Notes under the pieces: model-generated
Databases searched by the model: none
The model's input: only the letters and a program-made list of their open reading frames with translations
Told to the model about the DNA's origin: nothing
DNA from: PVC group bacterium
GTDB lineage: Bacteria > Verrucomicrobiota > Kiritimatiellia > SS1-B-03-39 > UBA6053
Length of the DNA stretch: 8,662 bases
Direction of reading: 5' to 3'
Assembly: GCA_003565035.1 (NCBI GenBank)
Contig: PXDP01000458.1
Location: 1 to 8,662, forward strand
Position numbers and translations under genes: made by a program
Part shown: positions 1-6,459 of the stretch, piece by piece
Numbering within the stretch: position 1 is the stretch's first letter
How the letters are laid out: the number at the start of each line of letters is the position of its first letter

Positions 1-535
1 CCGTGCACTCCCGCCCGGCGATAAATTTCTCCACCAGCATCCGCGCCCCATAGGCCCGAACCCGCGACAGCGCCCCCGCCAGCCCGGCCGCGTCCCGCAC
101 AATTTCCACCCCGATGCTCGATCCCTGCCGCGGCGCTTTCACCACCAGCGGACAGACCATGGACGGCACCGCCTCCCCCGTCACCATCTCGTGCGGCGCA
201 ATCGGCAGACCCGCCGCCGCCAGCAGCGACAGCGCAATTTCCTTGTCAAAACTTCGCGGCATCTCCCAGCTCCGCGATCCCACATACGGCAGTCCCAGCT
301 CCTCCAGCCGCCGCTGCGCCATCCCGTCCTCCCCGAACTCTCCATGCAGCACCGGAAACACCGCCTCAATCCCCGCCGGCACCGTGAAATCCAGTGCGCG
401 CACATCCGCCTCATGCACCGCATAGCCCGCCGACCGCAAGGCCGCCGCCACCGCCGCGCCCGAACGCAGCGACACCTCGCGCTCCGCACCCGGACCGCCC
501 TTCAATACCGCAACTGTTTGAAATCGTCTTGTCAT
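1..535 (-). CDS. ddl: D-alanine--D-alanine ligase, N-terminal 178 residues (3' end beyond window)
   Basis: Cytoplasmic ATP-grasp enzyme joining two D-alanines for the peptidoglycan stem peptide. The translated N-terminal part shows the Ddl hallmarks. GGPGAEREVSLRSG lies at residues 13-26, and its Glu18 matches the substrate-binding Glu15 of E. coli DdlB. HGEFGEDG is at 64-71, a DKE segment at 98-100, the ATP-grasp KAPRQGSSIGV at 133-143, and EKFIAGREC at 170-177. The catalytic C-terminal half lies outside the window. The start ATG (535-533) overlaps the murC stop as ATGA, and GGAG lies 5 nt upstream, so translation is probably coupled to murC. One oddity is that the usual SAxAMDK stretch before the ATP-grasp domain reads EMPRSFDK, with only DK kept. 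The family call rests on several motifs and is firm; which Ddl subtype it is cannot be told from this part. Confidence 0.93.
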   Translation of the reverse strand, partial: MTRRFQTVAVLKGGPGAEREVSLRSGAAVAAALRSAGYAVHEADVRALDFTVPAGIEAVFPVLHGEFGEDGMAQRRLEELGLPYVGSRSWEMPRSFDKEIALSLLAAAGLPIAPHEMVTGEAVPSMVCPLVVKAPRQGSSIGVEIVRDAAGLAGALSRVRAYGARMLVEKFIAGRECT

Positions 536-1920
536 CGTCTCTCCGGCGTTTCCTTCAGAAGTCCCTGCACCCGCACAAAGACCTCCTGAATATCACCAGC
601 CCCCACAATCAGAAAAACATCCCCGATTGCAAGATCTTTACGTACCGATTCGATCAGGGCCTCCCCGGTTCCGTGCATCCACACCCGTTCCCGCCCCAGC
701 GCCTGCGCGCAGGCCGTCAGCAGCGCATCCGAATCCACCCCCAGCTCCCGCGCCTCCGATGCCGCATACACCGGCAGCAAATGCAGCCCGTCCACTCCCC
801 GGAATGCCTCCGCAAAAGCCCCCAGCAAATGACGCGTGCGGCTGAAACGGTGCGGCTGGAAGGCCACCACCAGCCGCCGCGGCCGCAAGGCCCGCGCCGA
901 GGCCATCACCGCCCGGATCTCCGTGGGATGATGCGCATAATCGTGCACAATCTCCACGCCCTTCAGGTTCACCCGCTCAAACCGCCTTCCCACCGACGCA
1001 AACGTCTCCAGCGATGCCGCCGCCGCCACCGGCTCCGTCCCCGTCAACCCCGCCGCCGTCAGTGCCATCACCGCATTCCAGGCATTGTGACGCCCCGGGA
1101 GCGGCAGCCGGAACCGCAGGGCCTCCCCGTTCAGCCGGGCCTGCACCCACTGACCCTCCGGATCATCCACCGTCTCCGGACCCACCGCATCCTCCCCCAG
1201 CATCACCACCCCCGCATGATCCGCCGTCACCACCCGCGCCAGCGCATCCGCCTCCCGGATCACCACCCGCCCGCAGCGGGCCACAAAGCGCCGATAGCAG
1301 TCCAGCAACGCCGCCTCACTCCCGAAGCGCTCCACATGATCCCACTCCACATGCGTCAACACCCCCACCTCCGGGGCATAATGCACCAGCGTGCCGTCAC
1401 TCTCATCCGCCTCACACACAAACCAGTCAGACGAACCCCGGTCCGCCACCACCCCCGGAAACCCCGTCTCCCCGCCAATCGCATAGCCGCAGTCCACCCC
1501 CGCCGCCCGCAACAGGTGCGTCAGCATCGCCGCCGTGGTCGTTTTCCCGTGCGCCCCCGCCACCGCAACCGTCCGCCTCGTCCGGCTCAGCGCCGCCAGC
1601 ACCTCCCCCCGTGCGAACACCGGCACCCCGCGCGCCCGCAACGCCTGCACCTCCGGATTGTCCTCGCCCACCGCCGGGGTCCGCACCGCCCACAGAACCC
1701 CCGCAGGCACATGACCCACCGCATGACCCCGAAAAATCTCCACCCCCGTCTCCGCCAACAAAGCCGTCAACCGGTTCGCCGCAGCATCCGACCCCGACAC
1801 CGAAAACCCCGCCTGAACCAGCAAACGCGCCAGCCCTGCCATCCCCACCCCGCCAACCCCCACAAAATGCACCCGGGCCGGAACCGACAGCCGGGACCGC
1901 CATGCCACCCCCTCAGCCAT
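532..1920 (-). CDS. murC: UDP-N-acetylmuramate--L-alanine ligase MurC (462 aa)
   Basis: Cytoplasmic Mur ligase that adds L-alanine to UDP-MurNAc using ATP. All three Mur domains are visible. The N-terminal Rossmann domain carries GVGGVGM (21-27). The central ATPase domain has the P-loop GAHGKTTT (122-129), EADESDG (170-176), HVEWDH (190-195) and PGRHNAWN (275-282). The C-terminal ligand domain has GRRFE (311-315), DYAHHPTE (327-334), FQPHRFSRT (354-362) and VGAGDI (439-444). Length is normal for the family. The frame stays open 15 codons further upstream, but the start at 1920 is preferred: a perfect AGGAGG (1935-1930) sits 9 nt before this ATG, and the extension would be an Arg-rich stretch inside murG. 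The gene overlaps the murG end by 8 bp and the ddl start by 4 bp. The P-loop has Ala where Thr is more usual (GTHGKTTT); Lys and the three Thr are intact, so it should be active. Confidence 0.96.
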   Translation of the reverse strand: MAEGVAWRSRLSVPARVHFVGVGGVGMAGLARLLVQAGFSVSGSDAAANRLTALLAETGVEIFRGHAVGHVPAGVLWAVRTPAVGEDNPEVQALRARGVPVFARGEVLAALSRTRRTVAVAGAHGKTTTAAMLTHLLRAAGVDCGYAIGGETGFPGVVADRGSSDWFVCEADESDGTLVHYAPEVGVLTHVEWDHVERFGSEAALLDCYRRFVARCGRVVIREADALARVVTADHAGVVMLGEDAVGPETVDDPEGQWVQARLNGEALRFRLPLPGRHNAWNAVMALTAAGLTGTEPVAAAASLETFASVGRRFERVNLKGVEIVHDYAHHPTEIRAVMASARALRPRRLVVAFQPHRFSRTRHLLGAFAEAFRGVDGLHLLPVYAASEARELGVDSDALLTACAQALGRERVWMHGTGEALIESVRKDLAIGDVFLIVGAGDIQEVFVRVQGLLKETPERR

Positions 1921-3019
1921 CCGCCGCCGCCTCCTGCACCAAATCCGCCAGACGCTCCGCCGCATGATCTCCTCCGCGTCTGCGCAGATTCACCCGCATC
2001 CGCTCCAGCCGTTCCGGCGTGTGAATACAGCCCTCGAAATAGTCCGCCAGCCAGCCCACCTCCAAATCCCGCTCCTCAATCACATCCGCCGCATTCAGCC
2101 GCGAAAACTCCTCCGCATTGGCAAACTGATGATTCCGAGCCGCGAAGGGGTACGGCACCAGCAGGGCCGGGATCCCGAACACACTCAGCTCCGCGCAGGT
2201 CGCCGCGCCCGCCCGGCACACCGCCAGATCCGTTTCCCGGTAGACCGAAGCCATATCATGCTCAAACGCCGCCACCCGGTGGGGCACCCCCGCCTTTTCA
2301 TAACAGGTCCGCACCTCCTCCACATCCTCCCGCCCCGACAAATGGGTGATGAAAATATTCGGTTCCCGGCCATGCAAATCGCGCACCGCCCGCCGCACGA
2401 TCTGATTCAGCCCCCGCGCCCCGCGGCTCCCCCCCATGCACAGAATCCGGAACGGATCCCCCGCCTCGCGCGGCGAACGGGGCATCCGCGCCGCCGCCGA
2501 CAACTCCGCGCGCAGCGGCAGCCCCGTCATATCCAGCCGCGCTTTATTCTTCAAAGCATGTCGCGTTGCCTCAAAACTCGCCGCCACCCGCGTCGCCCGC
2601 GAGGCAAAATACGCCACCGCCTTGCCCGGCACCGCATTTGCCTCGTGCAGCACCACCGGCACCCCCAGCTTCAGGGCTGCCGACACCGGTCCCGTACACG
2701 CATAGCTCCCCATGCCCAGCAGCACATCCGGCACGTCCTGCCGCATGTAGGCACGACTGATTTTTTTGGCCCGCATCAGGCCCAGCAGAATGCCCGGCGC
2801 CTTCTTCCATCCCCCTTCAAACCCCTTCGCCGGCACCGTGTACATCGTCCACGGACGATCCCCCACCGCCTCCGCCTCAATATCCTTGCCCGCCAGCCAC
2901 AGCGTAATCGTATGCCCGCGGGCATGCAGCACCTCCGCCGTCGCCAGCCCCGGAAAAATATGCCCCCCGGTACCCCCGCAGGCCAATGCGACATGAAGAT
3001 GTGAATCAAGATTTCCCAT
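1913..3019 (-). CDS. murG: UDP-GlcNAc transferase MurG (368 aa)
   Basis: Membrane-associated GT-B glycosyltransferase on the cytoplasmic face that transfers GlcNAc from UDP-GlcNAc to lipid I, making lipid II. The N-terminal G-loop GGTGGH is at residues 15-20 and HEAN at 125-128 (HEQN in E. coli). The second G-loop GGSRGARGLN is at 196-205. The UDP-GlcNAc-binding C-terminal lobe shows FEHDM (252-256), CRAGAATCAEL (268-278) and PYPFAARNHQFANA (289-302). Length fits the family. The ATG at 3019 puts the first G-loop at the usual distance from the N-terminus. The frame is open back to 3154, but that extension has no MurG character and would run into the divergent ATPase gene. No clear Shine-Dalgarno is seen before 3019. 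This is the first gene of the minus-strand mur run and overlaps murC by 8 bp. ftsW, a frequent upstream neighbour of murG, is not here. Confidence 0.95.
   Translation of the reverse strand: MGNLDSHLHVALACGGTGGHIFPGLATAEVLHARGHTITLWLAGKDIEAEAVGDRPWTMYTVPAKGFEGGWKKAPGILLGLMRAKKISRAYMRQDVPDVLLGMGSYACTGPVSAALKLGVPVVLHEANAVPGKAVAYFASRATRVAASFEATRHALKNKARLDMTGLPLRAELSAAARMPRSPREAGDPFRILCMGGSRGARGLNQIVRRAVRDLHGREPNIFITHLSGREDVEEVRTCYEKAGVPHRVAAFEHDMASVYRETDLAVCRAGAATCAELSVFGIPALLVPYPFAARNHQFANAEEFSRLNAADVIEERDLEVGWLADYFEGCIHTPERLERMRVNLRRRGGDHAAERLADLVQEAAADG
1930..1935 (-). promoter_or_regulatory. Shine-Dalgarno site of murC
   Basis: AGGAGG on the minus strand, 9 nt before the murC ATG at 1920 and inside the last codons of murG. 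It is the only full consensus ribosome-binding site I see in the window, and it decides the murC start over the in-frame ATG at 1965. Confidence 0.8.
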
Positions 3020-3025
3020 AACCAC

Positions 3026-3053
3026 TCTATATGCAAATCCCGGCCGGTTGCAA
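3026..3053 (-). promoter_or_regulatory. Candidate sigma-70-like promoter for murG-murC-ddl
   Basis: On the minus strand, TTGCAA (3053-3048, 4 of 6 to the -35 consensus) and TATAGA (3031-3026, 4 of 6 to the -10 consensus) are 16 bp apart. The expected transcription start would fall at or within a few bases of the murG ATG at 3019, so the message would be leaderless or nearly so, in line with the poor Shine-Dalgarno there. Read by eye only; chance matches of this quality are common, so this is tentative. Confidence 0.3.
3032..3052. repeat. Imperfect dyad, possible operator in the divergent region
   Basis: The core is an 8-bp perfect palindrome CCGGCCGG (3040-3047), flanked by TGCAA on the left (3032-3036) and TTGCA on the right (3048-3052). 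The left side has a 3-base insertion, so symmetry is not perfect. It lies between the proposed -35 and -10 of the murG promoter, where a repressor could act. A second palindrome, GGGATCCC, is at 3069-3076. Function is inferred from position and symmetry only. Confidence 0.3.
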
Positions 3054-3121
3054 TGCCGATTCTCTGAAGGGATCCCACACTTATTCTTGCCTTTTCCGGG
3101 GGATGTGCTCTGAATCAGCCT

Positions 3122-5821
3122 ATGAAAACTCCAAACAACTCCAACTCCTGGCATTCACTCTCCGTTAAAGAGGTCCTTTCAGAGGTGAACACCTCTCCCG
3201 AACAGGGGCTGACCGCCTCCGAAGCAACCGCCCTCCGGGAAACCCACGGCCCCAATGCCCTCCCCGCCCAGAACCGGATCGGACCGATCCGCCGCTTTCT
3301 GCTTCAGTTTCACAACATCCTCATTTACGTCCTCCTCGCCGCCGCCGTGGTCACCGCCCTGCTCGATCACTGGATCGACACCTGGGTAATTTTTGCCGTG
3401 GTCCTCCTCAACGCCCTCATCGGATTTGTGCAGGAGGGCAAAGCCGAAAAAGCCCTCGGAGCCCTCTCCGGTATGCTCTCTTCCGAGGCCACCGTCACCC
3501 GCGACGGTGAAAAACAGACCCTGCCCGCCGAAGACCTTGTGCCCGGCGACATTGTGCACCTGCAGTCCGGCGACAAAGTGCCCGCCGATCTTCGCATTGT
3601 CGAAAGCCGCTCCCTCCGCGTCGAGGAGGCCGCCCTCACCGGCGAATCGCTGCCGGTCGAAAAATCGACCGAACCCGTGGACGCCTCCACCCTGCTCGGC
3701 GACCGCAAATGCATGGCCTTCTCCGGCACCATCGTCAGCTACGGCCAGGCCACCGGCGTGGTCATCGCCACCGGCGCCAACACCGAAATCGGGCGGATCA
3801 ACGCCCTCGTCTCCTCCGCCCCCAGCCTCACCACCCCGCTGCTGCGCCAGGTCACCCACTTCGGTCACCTGCTCACCTACACCATTCTCGGTGTGGCCGC
3901 GCTGGTTTTCCCCTTCGCCGTCTGGATTCGGGGCATGGACCTCGCCGAGGCGTTCCTCGCGGTTGTCGGCCTCGCCGTGGCCGCCATTCCCGAAGGCCTG
4001 CCCGCCATTCTCACCATCACCCTCGCGATTGGCGTACAGGCCATGGCCCGCCGCAAAGCGATCATCCGCCGCCTCCCCGCAGTGGAAACCCTCGGGTCCG
4101 TCTCGGTAATCTGTTCCGATAAAACCGGCACCCTCACCCGCAACGAAATGACCGTCACCTCCGTGGTCACCGCCGAACACCTCTACGAAATCACCGGGGT
4201 CGGCTACGCCCCCGTGGGAACCTTCTCCTTTGAAGTCCGCGACATCAACCCCCTCGAAATCCCCGCCCTGTCCGATCTCACCACCGCCGGACTCCTCTGC
4301 AACGATTCCCGCCTCCGCGAAGAAGAGTCCCTCTGGCGGGTGGAAGGCGATCCCACCGAAGGCGCCCTCCTCTCGCTCGCAGGCAAAGCCGGCCTTACCC
4401 CCGCCGAACAGGCCGAACGCCTCCCGCGGATCGACAGCATTCCCTTTGAGTCCGAACACAAATTTATGGCCACCCTGCACCGCGGTGCCGAAAACGGCCA
4501 CGTCATCTTCCTCAAAGGCGCCCCCGAACGGGTGCTCGAACGCTGCGCCACGCAGCGCACAGGCGATGGCGATGTCGCCCTCGACCGCGCCTACTGGGAC
4601 GAAGCGATCGGACACGTCGCCCGCCGCGGCGAACGCCTTCTCGCTGTCGCCCTGAAACCCGCCGGTGCCGAACAGACCACCCTCGGATTCGACGATGTCA
4701 GCGAAGGCTTCATCATGCTCGGCCTCACTGGCATTATCGATCCGCCCCGCGACGAATCCATCGAGGCCGTCGCCCGCTGTCAGCAGGCCGGCATCACCGT
4801 GAAAATGATCACCGGCGACCATGGCCTCACCGCCGAGGCCATTGCCCGTCAGATCGGGATGCTCGGCAAAGGCCGGGTCGTCACCGGCCAGGAACTCGAG
4901 ACCACCTCCGACGAGGATCTCCCCGACATCGCCGAAGCCAACAACGTCTTCGCCCGCACCAGCCCCGAGCACAAACTCCGCCTCGTCAAAGCCCTCCAGT
5001 CCCGCGGCCATATCGTGGCCATGACCGGCGACGGTGTCAACGATGCCCCCGCCCTCAAAACCGCCAACGTCGGCATCGCCATGGGCATCAAAGGCACCGA
5101 AGCCGCCAAAGAAGTCTCCGAAATGGTGCTCGCCGATGATAATTTTGCCTCCATCGCCCACGCCGTCGAGGAAGGCCGTACCGTTTACGACAACCTCAAA
5201 AAAGCGATTCTCTTCATGCTCCCCACCAACGGAGCCGAAGCGCTGGTCATCATCATCGCCCTGCTGCTGGGCTTCACCCTGCCCCTCAGTCCCGTGCAGG
5301 TTCTCTGGGTCAACATGGTCACCGCCGTGACCCTTGGCCTAGCCCTCGCCTTCGAACCGGCCGAAAAAGCGGTCATGAGCCGTCCCCCGCGTGATGCCGG
5401 AGAGCCGCTGCTTCCGCCCTTTTTCCTGTGGCGTATCGGGTTTGTTTCCGTCATCATCATGCTCGGCACCCTTGGAATCTTCTTCTGGGTGAAAGGCAAA
5501 GCCGATCTGGAGGCCGCCCGCACCGCCGCCGTCGGCACCCTCATCTTCAGCCAGATCTTTTATCTACTCAACAGCCGCTTTATCCGCGAAAGCGCTTTCC
5601 GGAAAGACCTCCTCACCGCCAACCCCTTCATCCTCTACGCCGGTCTTGCGGTCATCTTCGCACAGATGGTCTTCACCTACGTGCCCGCCATGAACCGCTG
5701 GTTCGCCTCCGTGCCCCTCCCCGGCATCACCTGGCTCCCCATGATCGCCGTCGGTGCGCTCGTCTTCCTTCTCGTCGAAACCGAAAAAGCCATCCTCCGT
5801 AAACGAAGCCGCGTCCTTTAG
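3122..5821 (+). CDS. P2-type (PacL/SERCA-like) cation-transporting ATPase, 899 aa
   Basis: Integral inner-membrane P-type ATPase. In order: N-terminal cation-ATPase domain (about 10-60); TM1-2 (about 60-104); actuator domain with TGES (173-176); TM3-4 with PEGLP (290-294); phosphorylation motif DKTGTLT with the aspartyl-phosphate at Asp333; nucleotide-binding domain with GDPTEGALL (409-417), KFMA (447-450) and KGAPE (465-469); hinge TGD (564-566) and TGDGVNDAP (635-643); then the TM5-10 block to the C-terminus. PEGLP places it in the P2 group with Ca2+ and Na+/K+ pumps. Ion-site residues equivalent to SERCA Glu309 (Glu291), Asn768 (Asn703), Glu771 (Glu706), Asn796 (Asn731) and Thr799 (Thr734) are kept, but the Asp800 equivalent is Ala735, so calcium should not be assumed as substrate. 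Divergent from murG, with no obvious Shine-Dalgarno. Codons end mostly in C. Family is certain; transported ion is unknown. Confidence 0.95.
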   Translation: MKTPNNSNSWHSLSVKEVLSEVNTSPEQGLTASEATALRETHGPNALPAQNRIGPIRRFLLQFHNILIYVLLAAAVVTALLDHWIDTWVIFAVVLLNALIGFVQEGKAEKALGALSGMLSSEATVTRDGEKQTLPAEDLVPGDIVHLQSGDKVPADLRIVESRSLRVEEAALTGESLPVEKSTEPVDASTLLGDRKCMAFSGTIVSYGQATGVVIATGANTEIGRINALVSSAPSLTTPLLRQVTHFGHLLTYTILGVAALVFPFAVWIRGMDLAEAFLAVVGLAVAAIPEGLPAILTITLAIGVQAMARRKAIIRRLPAVETLGSVSVICSDKTGTLTRNEMTVTSVVTAEHLYEITGVGYAPVGTFSFEVRDINPLEIPALSDLTTAGLLCNDSRLREEESLWRVEGDPTEGALLSLAGKAGLTPAEQAERLPRIDSIPFESEHKFMATLHRGAENGHVIFLKGAPERVLERCATQRTGDGDVALDRAYWDEAIGHVARRGERLLAVALKPAGAEQTTLGFDDVSEGFIMLGLTGIIDPPRDESIEAVARCQQAGITVKMITGDHGLTAEAIARQIGMLGKGRVVTGQELETTSDEDLPDIAEANNVFARTSPEHKLRLVKALQSRGHIVAMTGDGVNDAPALKTANVGIAMGIKGTEAAKEVSEMVLADDNFASIAHAVEEGRTVYDNLKKAILFMLPTNGAEALVIIIALLLGFTLPLSPVQVLWVNMVTAVTLGLALAFEPAEKAVMSRPPRDAGEPLLPPFFLWRIGFVSVIIMLGTLGIFFWVKGKADLEAARTAAVGTLIFSQIFYLLNSRFIRESAFRKDLLTANPFILYAGLAVIFAQMVFTYVPAMNRWFASVPLPGITWLPMIAVGALVFLLVETEKAILRKRSRVL

Positions 5822-5886
5822 AACTCTTGCCGGGAAGCGCGTGAAAAAGATTGACCGCACGCAGGCCACCCGCTACGAAAACACCC

Positions 5887-6459
5887 ATGAAACACCTACC
5901 GGGAAAACTACTGTCATTCAGCCTTTTCTTTGGGCTGCAATCCGTCCTGCTCGCGCAGAATATTGTCGTCGTCAACATGGACCGCGTGTTTAACGAATTT
6001 TACCGAACCCGCGAGGCCGAGCAGCAGGTGCAGGAACTGATTCAGCAGTTCCGCGCAGAGCAACAGGAAGCACAACAGGAATATCAGACCCTCCAGCAGG
6101 CGTTCGGCGCAATCCGGGAAACCGCCGCGGATGTGGCCCTGTCCGAGGAGGAACGCCGGGCCAAAGCCAATGAGGCCTCCGAAATTCTCAATCGCATCCG
6201 CGCGATGGAGGAGGAGATCCGCAGCCGCGAGCAGCAGCGGCAGCAGCAAATCGAAGAACAGGGACGCCGTATGCGTCAGCAGCTCGTGGACGCCATACTG
6301 GAGCATATCCGCGAAATGAGCCCCGCGCGCAACTGGGATCTGGTCCTCGACGCCTCCGGGGCATCGCCCAACGGCATTCCCAATGTTCTTCATGCCGCCA
6401 ATCCCCGGGATGTCACCGCCGAGGTGATTCAGTCCATCAACCAGATCCGCAACCGATGA
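5887..6459 (+). CDS. Skp/OmpH family periplasmic chaperone (190 aa)
   Basis: Probable periplasmic holdase that keeps unfolded outer-membrane proteins soluble on the way to the BAM complex. The N-terminus is a signal peptide: Lys2 and Lys7, a hydrophobic stretch at about 8-22, and a likely cut after Ala23 (LLA|QN). The mature protein begins with the OmpH-like strand NIVVVNMDRVFNEF (25-38). A long Gln/Glu/Arg-rich coiled coil follows (about 40-140). The C-terminal segment (about 149-186) has the family pattern WDLVLDASG, then NGIPNVLHA, then DVTAEVI. This start was chosen because the frame upstream (to 5851) adds 12 residues that would bury the signal peptide. No Shine-Dalgarno is visible. It lies 65 bp after the ATPase, in which I see no terminator, and its stop overlaps the lpxD start by 4 bp (ATGA). 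The skp-lpxD order is common in Gram-negatives, but the usual upstream bamA is missing. Confidence 0.85.
   Translation: MKHLPGKLLSFSLFFGLQSVLLAQNIVVVNMDRVFNEFYRTREAEQQVQELIQQFRAEQQEAQQEYQTLQQAFGAIRETAADVALSEEERRAKANEASEILNRIRAMEEEIRSREQQRQQQIEEQGRRMRQQLVDAILEHIREMSPARNWDLVLDASGASPNGIPNVLHAANPRDVTAEVIQSINQIRNR

Noticed and set aside
1921..1965. N-terminal extension of MurC by 15 codons
   Set aside because: It gives an Arg/Trp-rich leader within murG; the ATG at 1920 has a perfect Shine-Dalgarno.
1014..1967. Pro/Ser-rich plus-strand open frame (317 codons)
   Set aside because: Low-complexity shadow of murC in another frame; no start signal or domain.
394..2349. Long plus-strand open frame (651 codons) antisense to ddl, murC and murG
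   Set aside because: It is extremely rich in Pro, Arg and His, has no domain, and spans three well-supported minus-strand genes. Such frames arise as mirror images of GC-rich coding sequence.
3020..3154. N-terminal extension of MurG by 45 codons
   Set aside because: It would cross the divergent intergenic region and enter the ATPase gene, and it has no MurG-like sequence; the ATG at 3019 fits the family.
3179..5161. Long minus-strand open frame (660 codons) antisense to the ATPase
   Set aside because: Gly/Asp/Glu/Phe-rich mirror of the ATPase codons with no recognisable domain; the plus-strand ATPase motifs are unmistakable.
5851..5879. TTGACC-17-TACGAA as a promoter for skp
   Set aside because: The -10 half matches only 3 of 6 positions; too weak to list as a feature.
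5851..5886. N-terminal extension of the Skp-like protein by 12 codons
   Set aside because: It would precede and disrupt a clear signal peptide that starts at 5887.
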